From IMG/VR virus record IMGVR_UViG_3300025096_002977, positions 1 to 39,301 of that record: DNA of 39,301 nt; one strand, 5' to 3'. Shown piece by piece: positions 29,600 through 36,828 of the stretch. The stretch is from a virus. Under the pieces are notes generated by a model. It worked only from the letters and a program-made list of their open reading frames with translations, made no database searches and was not told where the DNA came from. The position numbers and the translations under genes were made by a program. Numbering within the stretch: position 1 is the stretch's first letter; each line of letters starts with the position of its first letter.

Positions 29600-30385
29600 T
29601 TTTTAAAGTGCTTTACGGCCCAGCGTTAACGCCTTGTTTGGCCAACCTCCTGCACTACCTTCTTGCCTAGCTCCTCACTGCGGATACTAGGTCTTATTTG
29701 TTATTGTTATATCCTCGCGTCATTGCGAGAAATTGGCGGGAGCCGTTGTCGTCGGTATCTGGTTTTACGTTATACCAATCACCTACTAACAACTAACTCC
29801 CTAGAGAGGAACATCGGCGGTTTCCCGTTTCCCCACCTTTCGGCTCCACTTTCTTCGTATAGTGGCATTTAAGGCTACGCCTTCATTTCAACGAGTATGT
29901 TTCTCTCTTAATAAGCGATGCGGTACTTAACGCAGAGGGCGTTAGCCATGCGTTAGAGGTTATAACACACACCACTTAAATTGTTGCTGGTGTCGGGATT
30001 CGAACCCGACCCGACCAGTATCGTGTCACCGTCTAGCTTCGTCGCGCTTCCACTAGGGGCTTTCCTGCGTCAGGCTGCTAATTGCACTTTAGCACCAACT
30101 TCACCAACATAAAAGTAATTGTCATAGGCCGCTACCTCTCACGGGCGTTTAATGTACTTCACCTATGACTAAAAGCGGAACCCGCGTTTTGTACTCCTGC
30201 CCCTACGTAGCTTTACTCTGACAGGCGTCTCCGGTCTACCGGAGAAGGCTCCTTCTTTTAATTTTCAAAGAACAAACGGCAGTTTCAGGCCGAGGGTCTT
30301 ACAGCTTCTTGCCCTCGTCGCATTCTGTCTGCCTAGATTTTGTATTCCTGCCCTTTGGCTCGTACTGGGTCTTACCCCTGTTGAC
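29600..30385 (-). ncRNA. Large structured non-coding RNA candidate (~780 nt)
   Basis: A gene-free block with its own consensus promoter (TTGACT-N17-TATATT at 30392-30420; start G at 30385, no ATG near). Many hairpins are visible on the minus strand: a 6-bp stem around 30271-30320 (CGAGGG/CCCTCG), a 7-bp UCUCCGG/CCGGAGA hairpin near 30225-30245, an 8-bp GTCATAGG/CCTATGAC stem closing 30121-30169, GNRA-type CCGAAAGG near 29840, CTCGC/GCGAG near 29725, CCTAG/CTAGG near 29670-29690. A sequence similar to GGGCAGGANTACAAAA occurs twice. A tRNA-like TCGGGTTCGAATCCCGA arm lies at about 29994-30010 and its flanking CACCAGC could pair with GTTGGTG upstream. Size, ornamentation and phage setting resemble the GOLLD/ROOL class; exact family and 3' end are not established. 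Confidence 0.7.
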
Positions 30386-30391
30386 TGTTAT

Positions 30392-30420
30392 AATATAGCT
30401 CCTAAACTTAAATAAGTCAA
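30392..30420 (-). promoter_or_regulatory. Promoter of structured RNA block
   Basis: TTGACT-N17-TATATT, start G at 30385. Unlike the others no start codon follows, supporting an RNA gene. Confidence 0.78.
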
Positions 30421-30663
30421 CTAATTTTTTGAAAAATCTTCTATATCATTATCATTGTTATCTAAATTTTCTTTATACTTATTAAATAGTTTGATTGCGC
30501 TATCTGGGTATTCCCTCATATAGAAAACGCCCTTCAAGGTGTTAAAGTAATGCTTGGGGTCTACTTTTACGTTAGCGTCCAAGCTGAAATCTTCTTCGCC
30601 AGCTCTTACCCAAATAAGACCTCTCTTCGTGTCTACTAAATATGCTAATTTTTCAGGGTTCAT
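30421..30663 (-). CDS. Small hypothetical protein
   Basis: 80 residues: MNPEKLAYLVDTKRGLIWVR, beta-rich middle, acidic asparagine-rich C-terminus (ENLDNNDNDIEDFSKN). Overlaps the end of the SprT-like gene by 4 nt, so co-transcribed. The promoter for the RNA-like block at 30392-30420 begins at its stop codon. Function unknown. Confidence 0.65.
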   Translation of the reverse strand: MNPEKLAYLVDTKRGLIWVRAGEEDFSLDANVKVDPKHYFNTLKGVFYMREYPDSAIKLFNKYKENLDNNDNDIEDFSKN

Positions 30664-31151
30664 ACTTTCTTAATATACACTAATTTTCCGCCATCTATGC
30701 TGTGACGATAAAAAGACTTGTTTCTCATCATCTTGTTATGACGAATTGCGGTGAATTCAAATTCTTTGCCACACTTTTGACAACCATAAAGATATTGCCT
30801 TTTAACGACTCTGGCGGGAGTCAAATCATAATCATGACAACGATCAGGAAACAAATCAAAAGAACGCATCACCTTTGCCCAGCTACGCCCGTGACCTTTA
30901 TGCCTTAAAGACTTATAAGAAACAAGATGCGCGAACTCGTGGCCGATGGTTTGTTTAATATAATTATCTTTATACTTTTTAAGAGCCTCTTGGTTTATGC
31001 GAATCATGTTTTGATTCAAGTATGCTTGACCGCCTACCGTTCCCCTTAAATCCCAAGTTAGAGTTGGCGAATCAAAGTCATAACCCCAATGGTCAAGGGC
31101 AGCTTGGTTAAGTGTCATTAAGCGTTCTTGAATCTCTGCGTCGTACATCAT
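30660..31151 (-). CDS. SprT-like metalloprotease
   Basis: 163 residues from the ATG at 31151. A GTG at 31220 would place the TTGACC-N17-TTTAAT promoter inside the gene, so the leaderless ATG is preferred. HEFAH (71-75) with downstream H87 in KGHGRSW forms the HExxH...H zinc site of SprT/Spartan proteases. YGCQKCGKEF supplies only one CX2C of the usual C-terminal zinc ribbon; the second pair is missing. SprT proteins cleave DNA-bound proteins or crosslinks; relatives in phages are of unknown role. Confidence 0.85.
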   Translation of the reverse strand: MMYDAEIQERLMTLNQAALDHWGYDFDSPTLTWDLRGTVGGQAYLNQNMIRINQEALKKYKDNYIKQTIGHEFAHLVSYKSLRHKGHGRSWAKVMRSFDLFPDRCHDYDLTPARVVKRQYLYGCQKCGKEFEFTAIRHNKMMRNKSFYRHSIDGGKLVYIKKV

Positions 31152-31157
31152 GCGATA

Positions 31158-31186
31158 ATTAAAGCAAATTCCCGGAGAATGGTCAA
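31158..31186 (-). promoter_or_regulatory. Leaderless promoter of SprT-like gene
   Basis: TTGACC-N17-TTTAAT, ATG at +1 (31151). Confidence 0.68.
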
Positions 31187-31232
31187 TCTTTTTTTTAATT
31201 TTTATAAAAATATTATCCACTTGCGCGTAAGT

Positions 31233-31257
31233 AAAATCCGGGGCAGCCCCGGATTTT
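31233..31257. terminator. Intrinsic terminator, GGGGC family
   Basis: AAAATCCGGGG-CAG-CCCCGGATTTT; palindromic, between the 31341 gene's own terminator and the SprT-like gene. Confidence 0.72.
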
Positions 31258-31275
31258 AATAGATGTCAAATAAGA

Positions 31276-31316
31276 AACCCCGCCAGAGGCAATGACCAAC
31301 CTCCAGCGGGGATTTT
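31276..31316 (-). terminator. Intrinsic terminator
   Basis: CCCCGCTGGAGG pairs with CCTCTGGCGGGG, then TTTC-T-rich on the minus strand; closes the 31568 gene. Confidence 0.82.
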
Positions 31317-31340
31317 ATGATGAACGAACGAGTTGAATCT

Positions 31341-31568
31341 CTAGGCGAGGCTCACTTGAAGCTCGCGGGAGTTATTTTTTAAGTTCTCACTTTCCTCAAG
31401 ATAAGAGTCAACCTCTTCGCCTGAAGCTACGCGCAAATCTTTTCGTCGCGCTGGACCAAAATCTGAATATCCGTGGCTTACAGTGAAAACTCGGCAACCA
31501 TTTAGTTCTCCCACTACTCGCTCAACGCGAGAGGTGGATTTATTGTAATATAACGATCCGTTCTTCAT
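31341..31568 (-). CDS. Small early hypothetical protein
   Basis: 75 residues: MKNGSLYYNKSTSRVERVVG, then VFTVSHGYSDFG and EEVDSYLEESENL. Similar in layout to 25246-25518. The ATG is exactly at the predicted transcription start of TAGACA-N17-TATATT. Ends at the terminator at 31276-31316. Function unknown. Confidence 0.7.
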   Translation of the reverse strand: MKNGSLYYNKSTSRVERVVGELNGCRVFTVSHGYSDFGPARRKDLRVASGEEVDSYLEESENLKNNSRELQVSLA

Positions 31569-31574
31569 ATAATG

Positions 31575-31603
31575 AATATATACTAATTATAGGTTATTGT
31601 CTA
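31575..31603 (-). promoter_or_regulatory. Leaderless promoter
   Basis: TAGACA-N17-TATATT, ATG at +1 (31568). Confidence 0.68.
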
Positions 31604-31613
31604 GTTTATTAAT

Positions 31614-32051
31614 TCACTCACTGAGTGAAATGCTGTGATCTTCCCAAAGAAGATTATCATTTTTAATTGTATTTTCCCACCACCTGTCATTTTCAAGTTG
31701 GTTAATCAATGCTTGCTTTACGGTTGGCTCATCTACGCCGGAAAAGTCTTTCCTTTCCACTTTGCCCAACACCTCTTCCCAAGGGACATTTCTTCTCCAT
31801 CCGACTGACAAGCATTCGTGCCACACCCCGCGAACGCAAACGTAATCGCCCACACTTAACGAACGAACTTCAAGCTTCTTAAATAAAGTACATTCTCGCC
31901 CGCTTCCATTGTTCCAATCTTCGTACACCGCAGATAAAATATCTGGAGTAGTATATTTGTAGCCGTTGCTGTCCTCCTCTGGGTAATCCAACCAGAATTT
32001 TTTGCAATGCCTCTCGGTCATGTCCCGATATTGAATTTTAACTCTAATCAT
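31614..32051 (-). CDS. Hypothetical protein
   Basis: 145 residues: MIRVKIQYRDMTERHCKKFW, a tryptophan-rich core (VRGVWHECLSVGWRRNVPW) and a helical acidic end. It follows the 32061-32237 gene after 9 nt, likely the same transcript. Function unknown. Confidence 0.68.
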   Translation of the reverse strand: MIRVKIQYRDMTERHCKKFWLDYPEEDSNGYKYTTPDILSAVYEDWNNGSGRECTLFKKLEVRSLSVGDYVCVRGVWHECLSVGWRRNVPWEEVLGKVERKDFSGVDEPTVKQALINQLENDRWWENTIKNDNLLWEDHSISLSE

Positions 32052-32060
32052 TAATAATTC

Positions 32061-32237
32061 TTATAGGTTTGGTGTTTTAGTTAAGCTCCATGACGCCTTG
32101 GGTTGATCGCCATTAATCACAGTGCCGATGTCATTATAAAGTGCTTCGAGGCGTTTCATGGGTTTTACGTTCCTTGATCCCGCTACGGTTTGAGCGAATA
32201 GGATCGTTGTTAATTTAGCTTTATCTTCTTTGTTCAT
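32061..32237 (-). CDS. Small early hypothetical protein
   Basis: 58 residues: MNKEDKAKLTTILFAQTVAG, then RLEALYNDIGTVINGD. It has a consensus TTGACT-N17-TATATT promoter with a 3-nt leader. Function unknown. Confidence 0.68.
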   Translation of the reverse strand: MNKEDKAKLTTILFAQTVAGSRNVKPMKRLEALYNDIGTVINGDQPKASWSLTKTPNL

Positions 32238-32246
32238 CTTGAGTAT

Positions 32247-32275
32247 AATATACAGCAGTTTCTTAAATAAGTCAA
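32247..32275 (-). promoter_or_regulatory. Leaderless promoter
   Basis: TTGACT-N17-TATATT, ATG at +4 (32237). Confidence 0.76.
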
Positions 32276-32286
32276 GGGATATTTTC

Positions 32287-32499
32287 CTAAAATCTATCGA
32301 TGTCCCAGCCCCAGTTGTTACGCACCCAACGCCGCAAAGAAAAGTAGCTCGCCCCTTTGTCCTTCCCGTGGTCGAGATGCAAGGTTAACGCTTCTGCTTT
32401 GTTGTCTGGATTCAAAACGCGGATACCGTTTTTAATTTGGATGATTTCGAACTTCCGCTTGCGGAGTTCCTTCAGTGCTTTTTTTAGGTTCTTGTTCAT
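32287..32499 (-). CDS. Small basic protein, HicA-like
   Basis: 70 residues from the ATG at 32499; an upstream GTG at 32547 would overlap a TTGACT -35. MNKNLKKALKELRKRKFEII, then NGIRVLNPDNKAEALTLHLD and FSLRRWVRNNWG. The helix-strand-strand layout with a histidine is loosely like HicA-type mRNA-interferase folds (double-stranded RNA-binding-like), but I see no HicB partner. Weak call. Confidence 0.55.
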   Translation of the reverse strand: MNKNLKKALKELRKRKFEIIQIKNGIRVLNPDNKAEALTLHLDHGKDKGASYFSLRRWVRNNWGWDIDRF

Positions 32500-32555
32500 C
32501 GCTTTGTTAATTAAGATAGTCTCAAATTTTAGCTCGATAGTCAACACTTTTTTAA

Positions 32556-32960
32556 CTAAACTTCTAAAAGATTTTCGAACCTCAAATTAGGTTCCAACAC
32601 CCACACGCCTTCACCGTCTAGATGCGCTAAAACTGCGCCTGTCACTATAGCTGAATTATCATCAGCCAAAACAAAGTTTTCGTGCTTGTAGGGGTTATAC
32701 GTAACCTTTCTCCAGTTTGAGCCCCTTTGGCCGTGAACGCCTTTCATCCTTTTGCCTTGGACATAAGCGTGAACATTTTTGCGCTTTTCCTTCCTTACTC
32801 TTTCTCTACCCTTTTTCCCGACGCGGAACTTAGGATCAATTAAGGTAACTTCGGTAGCGTGATCTTCTACTATGTTTTTAGCATTACGAACGCTATAAAC
32901 GGTTTCGTGTTGCTTGCTCGTCTTGTGGAGATTTTTATAAATTTGTACTTCGCCTTTCAT
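32556..32960 (-). CDS. Basic hypothetical protein
   Basis: 134 residues from the ATG at 32960. A start at 32996 would encode the promoter as a false membrane helix. MKGEVQIYKNLHKTSKQHET, a very basic middle (KKGRERVRKEKRKNVHAYVQ) and a C-terminal VLADDNSAIVTGAVLAHLDG. The ATG is 1 nt from the predicted start of TTGACT-N17-TTTAAT. Possibly nucleic-acid binding. Confidence 0.68.
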   Translation of the reverse strand: MKGEVQIYKNLHKTSKQHETVYSVRNAKNIVEDHATEVTLIDPKFRVGKKGRERVRKEKRKNVHAYVQGKRMKGVHGQRGSNWRKVTYNPYKHENFVLADDNSAIVTGAVLAHLDGEGVWVLEPNLRFENLLEV

Positions 32961-32967
32961 CGAGAGA

Positions 32968-32996
32968 ATTAAACTAAAAAACATTACCAAAGTCAA
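32968..32996 (-). promoter_or_regulatory. Leaderless promoter
   Basis: TTGACT-N17-TTTAAT, ATG at +2 (32960). Confidence 0.68.
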
Positions 32997-33035
32997 TATT
33001 AATCTTAAGAAGATTTAGCTTGCTTGTGAACAAAA

Positions 33036-33056
33036 TCTGGGGCTGCCCCATTTTTT
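33036..33056. terminator. GGGGC-family hairpin
   Basis: TGGGG-CTG-CCCCA with T-run on the plus side. Flank AGCTTGCTTGTGAA recurs near 34829. Confidence 0.62.
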
Positions 33057-33173
33057 GGGAAACGTCAAACTTAAATTTTCCCCCTTGGGGCTTTGTTGGC
33101 TACGATTATTAATCCTTGGCCTCAAGCTCCCAAGTAGGGGATTATTTGTTATTTGTTTATTTATTATTTAGTT

Positions 33174-33575
33174 TTAGTCGTGTGAAATTTCTCCCATCGT
33201 ATAAGGCGTAATGAATTTATCACAGGTACGCAAGAAAATTTCTTTTTTCATTTCACTGAAACGCTCTTGCGCTCGCTCACGAATTTTACGAACGACCCTA
33301 ACGGCAGTCGATAACCCGCCTCCCTCACGTATTTTTATTTTACCATCATCAATATCATTTAGAACCTCATGATAGCTGGAGTTGCGAAAATATTTTTTCG
33401 CTTTCTCTTCTGTAGTCCACACGTAAGCGAAATTACTTCCTATCCACGTCAAGCGTGCGGATTTACCAATCGCTCCATGATTGAAAAAAGAGGTGTGTTG
33501 TCTTTTGATTTCTGCTTTTGTTCCTTCTATGCCTATAGCCCAGTGAAATCCTTTATTATCGTAATATATTTTCAT
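33174..33575 (-). CDS. Hypothetical protein
   Basis: 133 residues: MKIYYDNKGFHWAIGIEGTK, beta-rich first half with LTWIGSNFAYVWTTEEKAKK, then a basic helical end. Its ATG overlaps the stop of the 33572-33643 peptide (ATGA). Function unknown. Confidence 0.65.
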   Translation of the reverse strand: MKIYYDNKGFHWAIGIEGTKAEIKRQHTSFFNHGAIGKSARLTWIGSNFAYVWTTEEKAKKYFRNSSYHEVLNDIDDGKIKIREGGGLSTAVRVVRKIRERAQERFSEMKKEIFLRTCDKFITPYTMGEISHD

Positions 33576-33643
33576 GGTGTATCCGTTTTCTCTTTAACGA
33601 TGATTATTAAAATCGCCATTGCAACTAAAAACCAAAAGTTCAA
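33572..33643 (-). CDS. 23-residue membrane micropeptide, TTG start
   Basis: MNFWFLVAMAILIIIVKEKT then DTP: one hydrophobic helix followed by charges. TTG start preceded by GGAGG at a 6-nt gap, and it overlaps the GP88-like gene's TGA and the next ATG. This is one of few clear Shine-Dalgarno sites here, fitting internal operon genes. Confidence 0.5.
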   Translation of the reverse strand: MNFWFLVAMAILIIIVKEKTDTP

Positions 33644-34374
33644 GCTCGCCTCCTAACGCGGTCAATGACAAACCCGCTTTCGATTGCGTCATCCACGGTC
33701 ACGCCTTTAGCTCGCTTGTAAGTTAAACCAACGACTTTTCCGCGTGGGTCTTTGAATCGCAAATCATCTGCGTCGCCGTCAATCACTTCAGCATCAAAAT
33801 CCCAAACGGGCAACGTCTCAGCGTAAACGGTAGCAACATTACCACCACGTTTTAAAATGCTTTTCACAATCTCGTCTTTTGTCTTTTCACTTCTAGAAAA
33901 GGTTAAATGATAGTTTGCGGGAAGCTCGCCGTCAAGAAAACTATTCATGCGGTCAATGCGTTTAGTGTAGTCGTAAAATTGCAAACCGGCAAAAGTTTGC
34001 ATAATGTTTTGCTCTTCGATTAGAATATTCTCCCACGCAATATCGCTTGTGCCATTCAAGCGGGAGCAGGGAGTCTTTTGCTTTTTCGCGCTGCTTTTAA
34101 TAAACGCAGCTAGCTCCCTCTTCAATTGCGTCATGTAAGCTCGTTGATCGTTTACAAAAAACTTTGTTTTGTTTATGCGGGCTTCCATTACTGGAGACAT
34201 AACCCCACGGCCCGACATGAAAAGACAGGCTTCGCGACAGCCCTTGCTTGCGCTTGGGCAAGTGTTGGTCACACCGCTGGCGTTGCTTGGTGCTAGATAA
34301 GAGATGGCCGTAGCGTATCCCCTTTTTTCGCCCTTACGGGTTTTTGCGTTTGTATCAATTCCTAAAATCTTCAT
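33640..34374 (-). CDS. GP88-family phage protein
   Basis: 244 residues. TCPSASKGCREACLFMSGRG near residue 38 with three cysteines and SRLNGTSDIAWE near residue 104 match the GP88 family of mycobacteriophage-type proteins of unknown function. The C-terminal part (VYAETLPVWDFDAEVIDGDA) also looks conserved. A GGAGG lies 10 nt before the ATG, inside the upstream gene's end. Confidence 0.75.
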   Translation of the reverse strand: MKILGIDTNAKTRKGEKRGYATAISYLAPSNASGVTNTCPSASKGCREACLFMSGRGVMSPVMEARINKTKFFVNDQRAYMTQLKRELAAFIKSSAKKQKTPCSRLNGTSDIAWENILIEEQNIMQTFAGLQFYDYTKRIDRMNSFLDGELPANYHLTFSRSEKTKDEIVKSILKRGGNVATVYAETLPVWDFDAEVIDGDADDLRFKDPRGKVVGLTYKRAKGVTVDDAIESGFVIDRVRRRA

Positions 34375-34376
34375 TT

Positions 34377-34544
34377 TTAAATTTCCTCCACTGTATTAAA
34401 TGCTTCACACTCAGAAGAGCCAACTCTCTCTCTTGCTATCTCTGGGCCTTCTTCGCAAAGATGTTTTGCTTCGTCTTTGTCATTCGCTTCTATCTCTCGC
34501 GTGATATTCCAAATCTCACGCATTTTTACTTTGTATCGTTTCAT
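34377..34544 (-). CDS. Small charged early protein
   Basis: 55 residues: MKRYKVKMREIWNITREIEA, then DKDEAKHLCEEGPEIARERV. It has its own consensus TTGACA-N16-TATAAT promoter, embedded in the end of the previous gene, with a 2-nt leader. Function unknown. Confidence 0.65.
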   Translation of the reverse strand: MKRYKVKMREIWNITREIEANDKDEAKHLCEEGPEIARERVGSSECEAFNTVEEI

Positions 34545-34552
34545 TGCCGCTG

Positions 34553-34580
34553 ATTATATCAAACAGAGTTTACTTGTCAA
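34553..34580 (-). promoter_or_regulatory. Leaderless promoter inside preceding gene
   Basis: TTGACA-N16-TATAAT (full consensus hexamers), ATG at +3 (34544). The -35 lies in the final codons of the basic protein gene. Confidence 0.75.
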
Positions 34581-34707
34581 ACTTTTTTTTGTGCTTAGGT
34601 TTGCGACTGTAAGAGCCTTTGCCTTTTTTTACTTTATGCTCTTGCGACGCGCTACCCATGAACCCCTCCGGATTCACTCTTGCGCGTGGTTGTTTTCTGG
34701 TTTTCAT
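34570..34707 (-). CDS. Small very basic protein
   Basis: 45 residues: MKTRKQPRARVNPEGFMGSA, then a lysine-rich tail (KKGKGSYSRKPKHKKKFDK). Its last codons contain the -35 of the next promoter. It follows the 16-residue gene after 1 nt. Likely DNA or RNA binding by charge. Confidence 0.55.
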   Translation of the reverse strand: MKTRKQPRARVNPEGFMGSASQEHKVKKGKGSYSRKPKHKKKFDK

Positions 34708-34708
34708 T

Positions 34709-34759
34709 TTACCAAGTGATAATACAGCGAGTTATAATGAGTATTACGATTAACGTCAT
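34709..34759 (-). CDS. 16-residue leaderless membrane peptide
   Basis: MTLIVILIITRCIITW: nearly all hydrophobic with one arginine. The ATG is exactly at the predicted start of TTGACT-N17-TACATT. It leads the operon 34759-34570. It is either a tiny toxin-like membrane peptide or a leader peptide. Confidence 0.42.
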   Translation of the reverse strand: MTLIVILIITRCIITW

Positions 34760-34765
34760 GCAATA

Positions 34766-34794
34766 AATGTAATAAATAAACGCAAGAAAGTCAA
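34766..34794 (-). promoter_or_regulatory. Leaderless promoter of 16-residue peptide
   Basis: TTGACT-N17-TACATT, ATG at +1 (34759). Confidence 0.68.
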
Positions 34795-34844
34795 TTTCTT
34801 TTTTAATTAAAGTCCCAAAGAAAGAGCTTGCTTGTGAATAAAAT

Positions 34845-34864
34845 TTGGGGCAGCCCCATTTTTT
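34845..34864. terminator. GGGGC-family hairpin
   Basis: TGGGG-CAG-CCCCA with T-run on the plus side; between the DUF932 terminator and the 16-residue gene. Confidence 0.62.
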
Positions 34865-34905
34865 GGAAAACGTCAAATAAAAAAACGAACTTAAGACAAA
34901 AAAAA

Positions 34906-34942
34906 TCCCCCGCCCCAGAAAGAAACAAAAGGGGGCGAGGGA
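34906..34942 (-). terminator. Intrinsic terminator of DUF932 gene
   Basis: CCCTCGCCCCC pairs with GGGGCGGGGG (some G-T pairs) followed by ATTTTTTTTG on the minus strand. Confidence 0.78.
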
Positions 34943-34956
34943 CTTTGTGGGTTCTC

Positions 34957-35889
34957 CTAGTTTTGAGAGATAAGAGACTCGTCAACCTTGGGCATTGCAA
35001 CCAATGCGGTCAAGGTGTTCTTGTTGGTAGCAGCACGGTCAAACGACTTGAGGACGTTGGCACTGATGCGGTTGGCGTACTCGAAACGAGTGTCCACCAT
35101 ACGACCCACGGCATTGCCAGAGGTATCGGTGAGGTTGTCAGCGGTGAGATGTTGAGTTACCGCGTTGTAGAGTTGGTAAAGGTTGCGCTCATCACCAGCC
35201 TTGCCGTCCTCCTCGTAGGTAGGGTTATCAAAACGGTGAGCGATACCCTCGCGAACCTTCTCGCTGAACACGTTCTTTTTGAGTAGGTTGCCAAGAGCGG
35301 CTTTGCCCTCGTCTTGAGTGATTTTGGAAACCGCCAAACGTCCGAAGACATCACCGGAAGCCTTGAAACGCTCCATTGCACCGTCAATAGCTTCACCAGT
35401 GAGCAACTTATCCAAATCGAGTTGCGCGGAGTGCTTCTTGAGCATATCAAACTCCTTCTCTAGAGTTTGCATCCCGTTGGTGCAAACCAAGCGGAGCATA
35501 CCGAGCGCAAAGGAAACGCGCAAGGAACGGTCAAAAGAATTTTGAAGAGTAAGGCGAAAGCCCATTGCATCACCCACGGCAGGAATCTTAATGTCGTGAC
35601 CCTTAAAGTCGTAGGTGGCTCGCATCTTGGAACCGTTGTCAGTGACATATACCTCGCGGTCATAATTGGTGAGACCCTTGCTGGCAAAGGCCGACTCTGC
35701 GCGGTCAATCAAATCTGAATTTTGCACAAGTGCGTAGCGGTCAGTGCAGATACCTAACACTTCGCCAGTATCTTGGCGAACGTTGGCGAGCCAACCGCTT
35801 TTCTTGTTGTCCTCATCTTGAACTGTATAGAGAGGGGTTTGGGCTACGGTGAAGTCGTAGTTGTTAGTTTGTAGTGCTTGTCTAGCCAT
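34957..35889 (-). CDS. DUF932 family protein
   Basis: 310 residues. WLANVRQDTGEVLGICTDRY, IPAVGDAMGFRLTLQNSFDR and SFALGMLRLVCTNGMQ are the classic DUF932 (phage/plasmid-like protein) segments. The family is common in phages and plasmids, function unproven, sometimes near replication or regulation genes. Unlike others it has a ~60-nt leader after TTGTAT-N17-TTTAAT. Codons are markedly more G/C at third positions than in the small genes. Confidence 0.88.
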   Translation of the reverse strand: MARQALQTNNYDFTVAQTPLYTVQDEDNKKSGWLANVRQDTGEVLGICTDRYALVQNSDLIDRAESAFASKGLTNYDREVYVTDNGSKMRATYDFKGHDIKIPAVGDAMGFRLTLQNSFDRSLRVSFALGMLRLVCTNGMQTLEKEFDMLKKHSAQLDLDKLLTGEAIDGAMERFKASGDVFGRLAVSKITQDEGKAALGNLLKKNVFSEKVREGIAHRFDNPTYEEDGKAGDERNLYQLYNAVTQHLTADNLTDTSGNAVGRMVDTRFEYANRISANVLKSFDRAATNKNTLTALVAMPKVDESLISQN

Positions 35890-36023
35890 TTGGATTTATC
35901 TTTGGTTCGTTGTTAGTGTTTCGCTTAACTGTTGTAATTAAACCATAGTTATAACTTCCATACAAGCTTTTTCTTAATTAATTTTAACTCTTTTTTCGCA
36001 CTTTAATCTTGACTAGGATAAAA

Positions 36024-36046
36024 TCCGGGGCAGCCCCATTTTTTAG
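36024..36046. terminator. GGGGC-family hairpin
   Basis: GGGG-CAG-CCCC hairpin with a T-run on the plus side, just left of the first repeat cluster. Confidence 0.62.
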
Positions 36047-36084
36047 ATTATGTCAAACGACGACGCGCGAAGGCATCTCCACGG

Positions 36085-36504
36085 GTGTTGTAATTCCTCT
36101 TGGATAATTTGCCGGAGCGACAGGGTGTTGTAATTCCTATATCAGTTACGCAAACAATAATAATAGTAAAAGTTTTTTGTGTTTTAGTTCCTATTAATTT
36201 TCAATATCCGAATCAGACTTGTGTTGTAATTCCTATATATTTATCCTTTATTTATTCTTATTTGATTCTTATTTATTTATATGTGATTACCAATTCCACG
36301 TGTTGTAGTGCCTTATATTTGGTCTGGATAAAGATATATAAATTTATGTTGTGTTGTAGTACCTTAAGGGCAGGTGTTGATATCTTTGTTGTGTTGTAGT
36401 ACCTTATTTATTTATATATGACTCTTATATATATGATAGATATTTAGCGTGTCATAGCTCCTATTATTTGAAAGGATATAAAAAAACGGGGCGTCGTAGC
36501 TCCA
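36085..36504 (+). repeat. Degenerate 15-bp repeat cluster, left
   Basis: Nine copies of GTGTTGTAGTTCCTTA-like units at 36085, 36125, 36179, 36221, 36300, 36351, 36391, 36449 and 36491; pitches 40, 54, 42, 79, 51, 40, 58, 42. Spacers are AT-rich and unique. The last copies degenerate (GTGTCATAGCTCCTA, GCGTCGTAGCTCCAA). Confidence 0.88.
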
Positions 36505-36609
36505 AAGTAAAGTGACCCTAGTGGTGTTCAATCCGCGTCAGTTAATGAACGCTGAACGGAGTTCTCTTCCGCCTCTATTCCAGAAGGGTCGGGGGGTAGT
36601 AGCTCTCAG

Positions 36610-36792
36610 TTAGCGAGCTACAAAGTTTTCAACTGTATTAAGAACATTACTAGTAAACTTACGTTTGTCTACGGGTCTCCACGCCACGCGGTTAACACCC
36701 ACCTCACGGCCTTCATAGACACGCTCCACTTGTACGCGACCATTCTCATCTTCGCGCATCATAACTTTATATTCTACATTTTTCTTTTTCAT
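36610..36792 (-). CDS. Small basic protein
   Basis: 60 residues: MKKKNVEYKVMMREDENGRV, beta-rich, then VNRVAWRPVDKRKFTSNVLN. Promoter TTGAGT-N17-TACAAT with a 1-nt leader. Sits between the RuvB-like gene and the first repeat cluster. Function unknown. Confidence 0.62.
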   Translation of the reverse strand: MKKKNVEYKVMMREDENGRVQVERVYEGREVGVNRVAWRPVDKRKFTSNVLNTVENFVAR

Positions 36793-36799
36793 TTTATTT

Positions 36800-36828
36800 A
36801 TTGTATGTTTTTTATATAATTAACTCAA
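36800..36828 (-). promoter_or_regulatory. Leaderless promoter
   Basis: TTGAGT-N17-TACAAT, ATG at +2 (36792). Confidence 0.65.

Noticed and set aside
29985-30110. A tRNA gene
   Set aside because: The T-arm and a 7-bp acceptor-type pairing exist, but the enclosed length (about 118-127 nt) and lack of a proper anticodon arm do not fit a tRNA; treated as part of the larger RNA.
29600-30385. tmRNA or RNase P RNA
   Set aside because: No tag-peptide reading frame, no G-U acceptor pair of tmRNA, and no conserved RNase P core sequences were found.
35157-35718. Long ORFs overlapping the DUF932 gene on both strands
   Set aside because: They are frame shadows of a well-recognised gene with biased codon use and lack promoters or homology cues.
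31233-36046. TTGAC sequences next to GGGGC-family hairpins as promoters
   Set aside because: TTGAC precedes several hairpins on the minus strand, but no -10 follows at a suitable distance before the hairpin.
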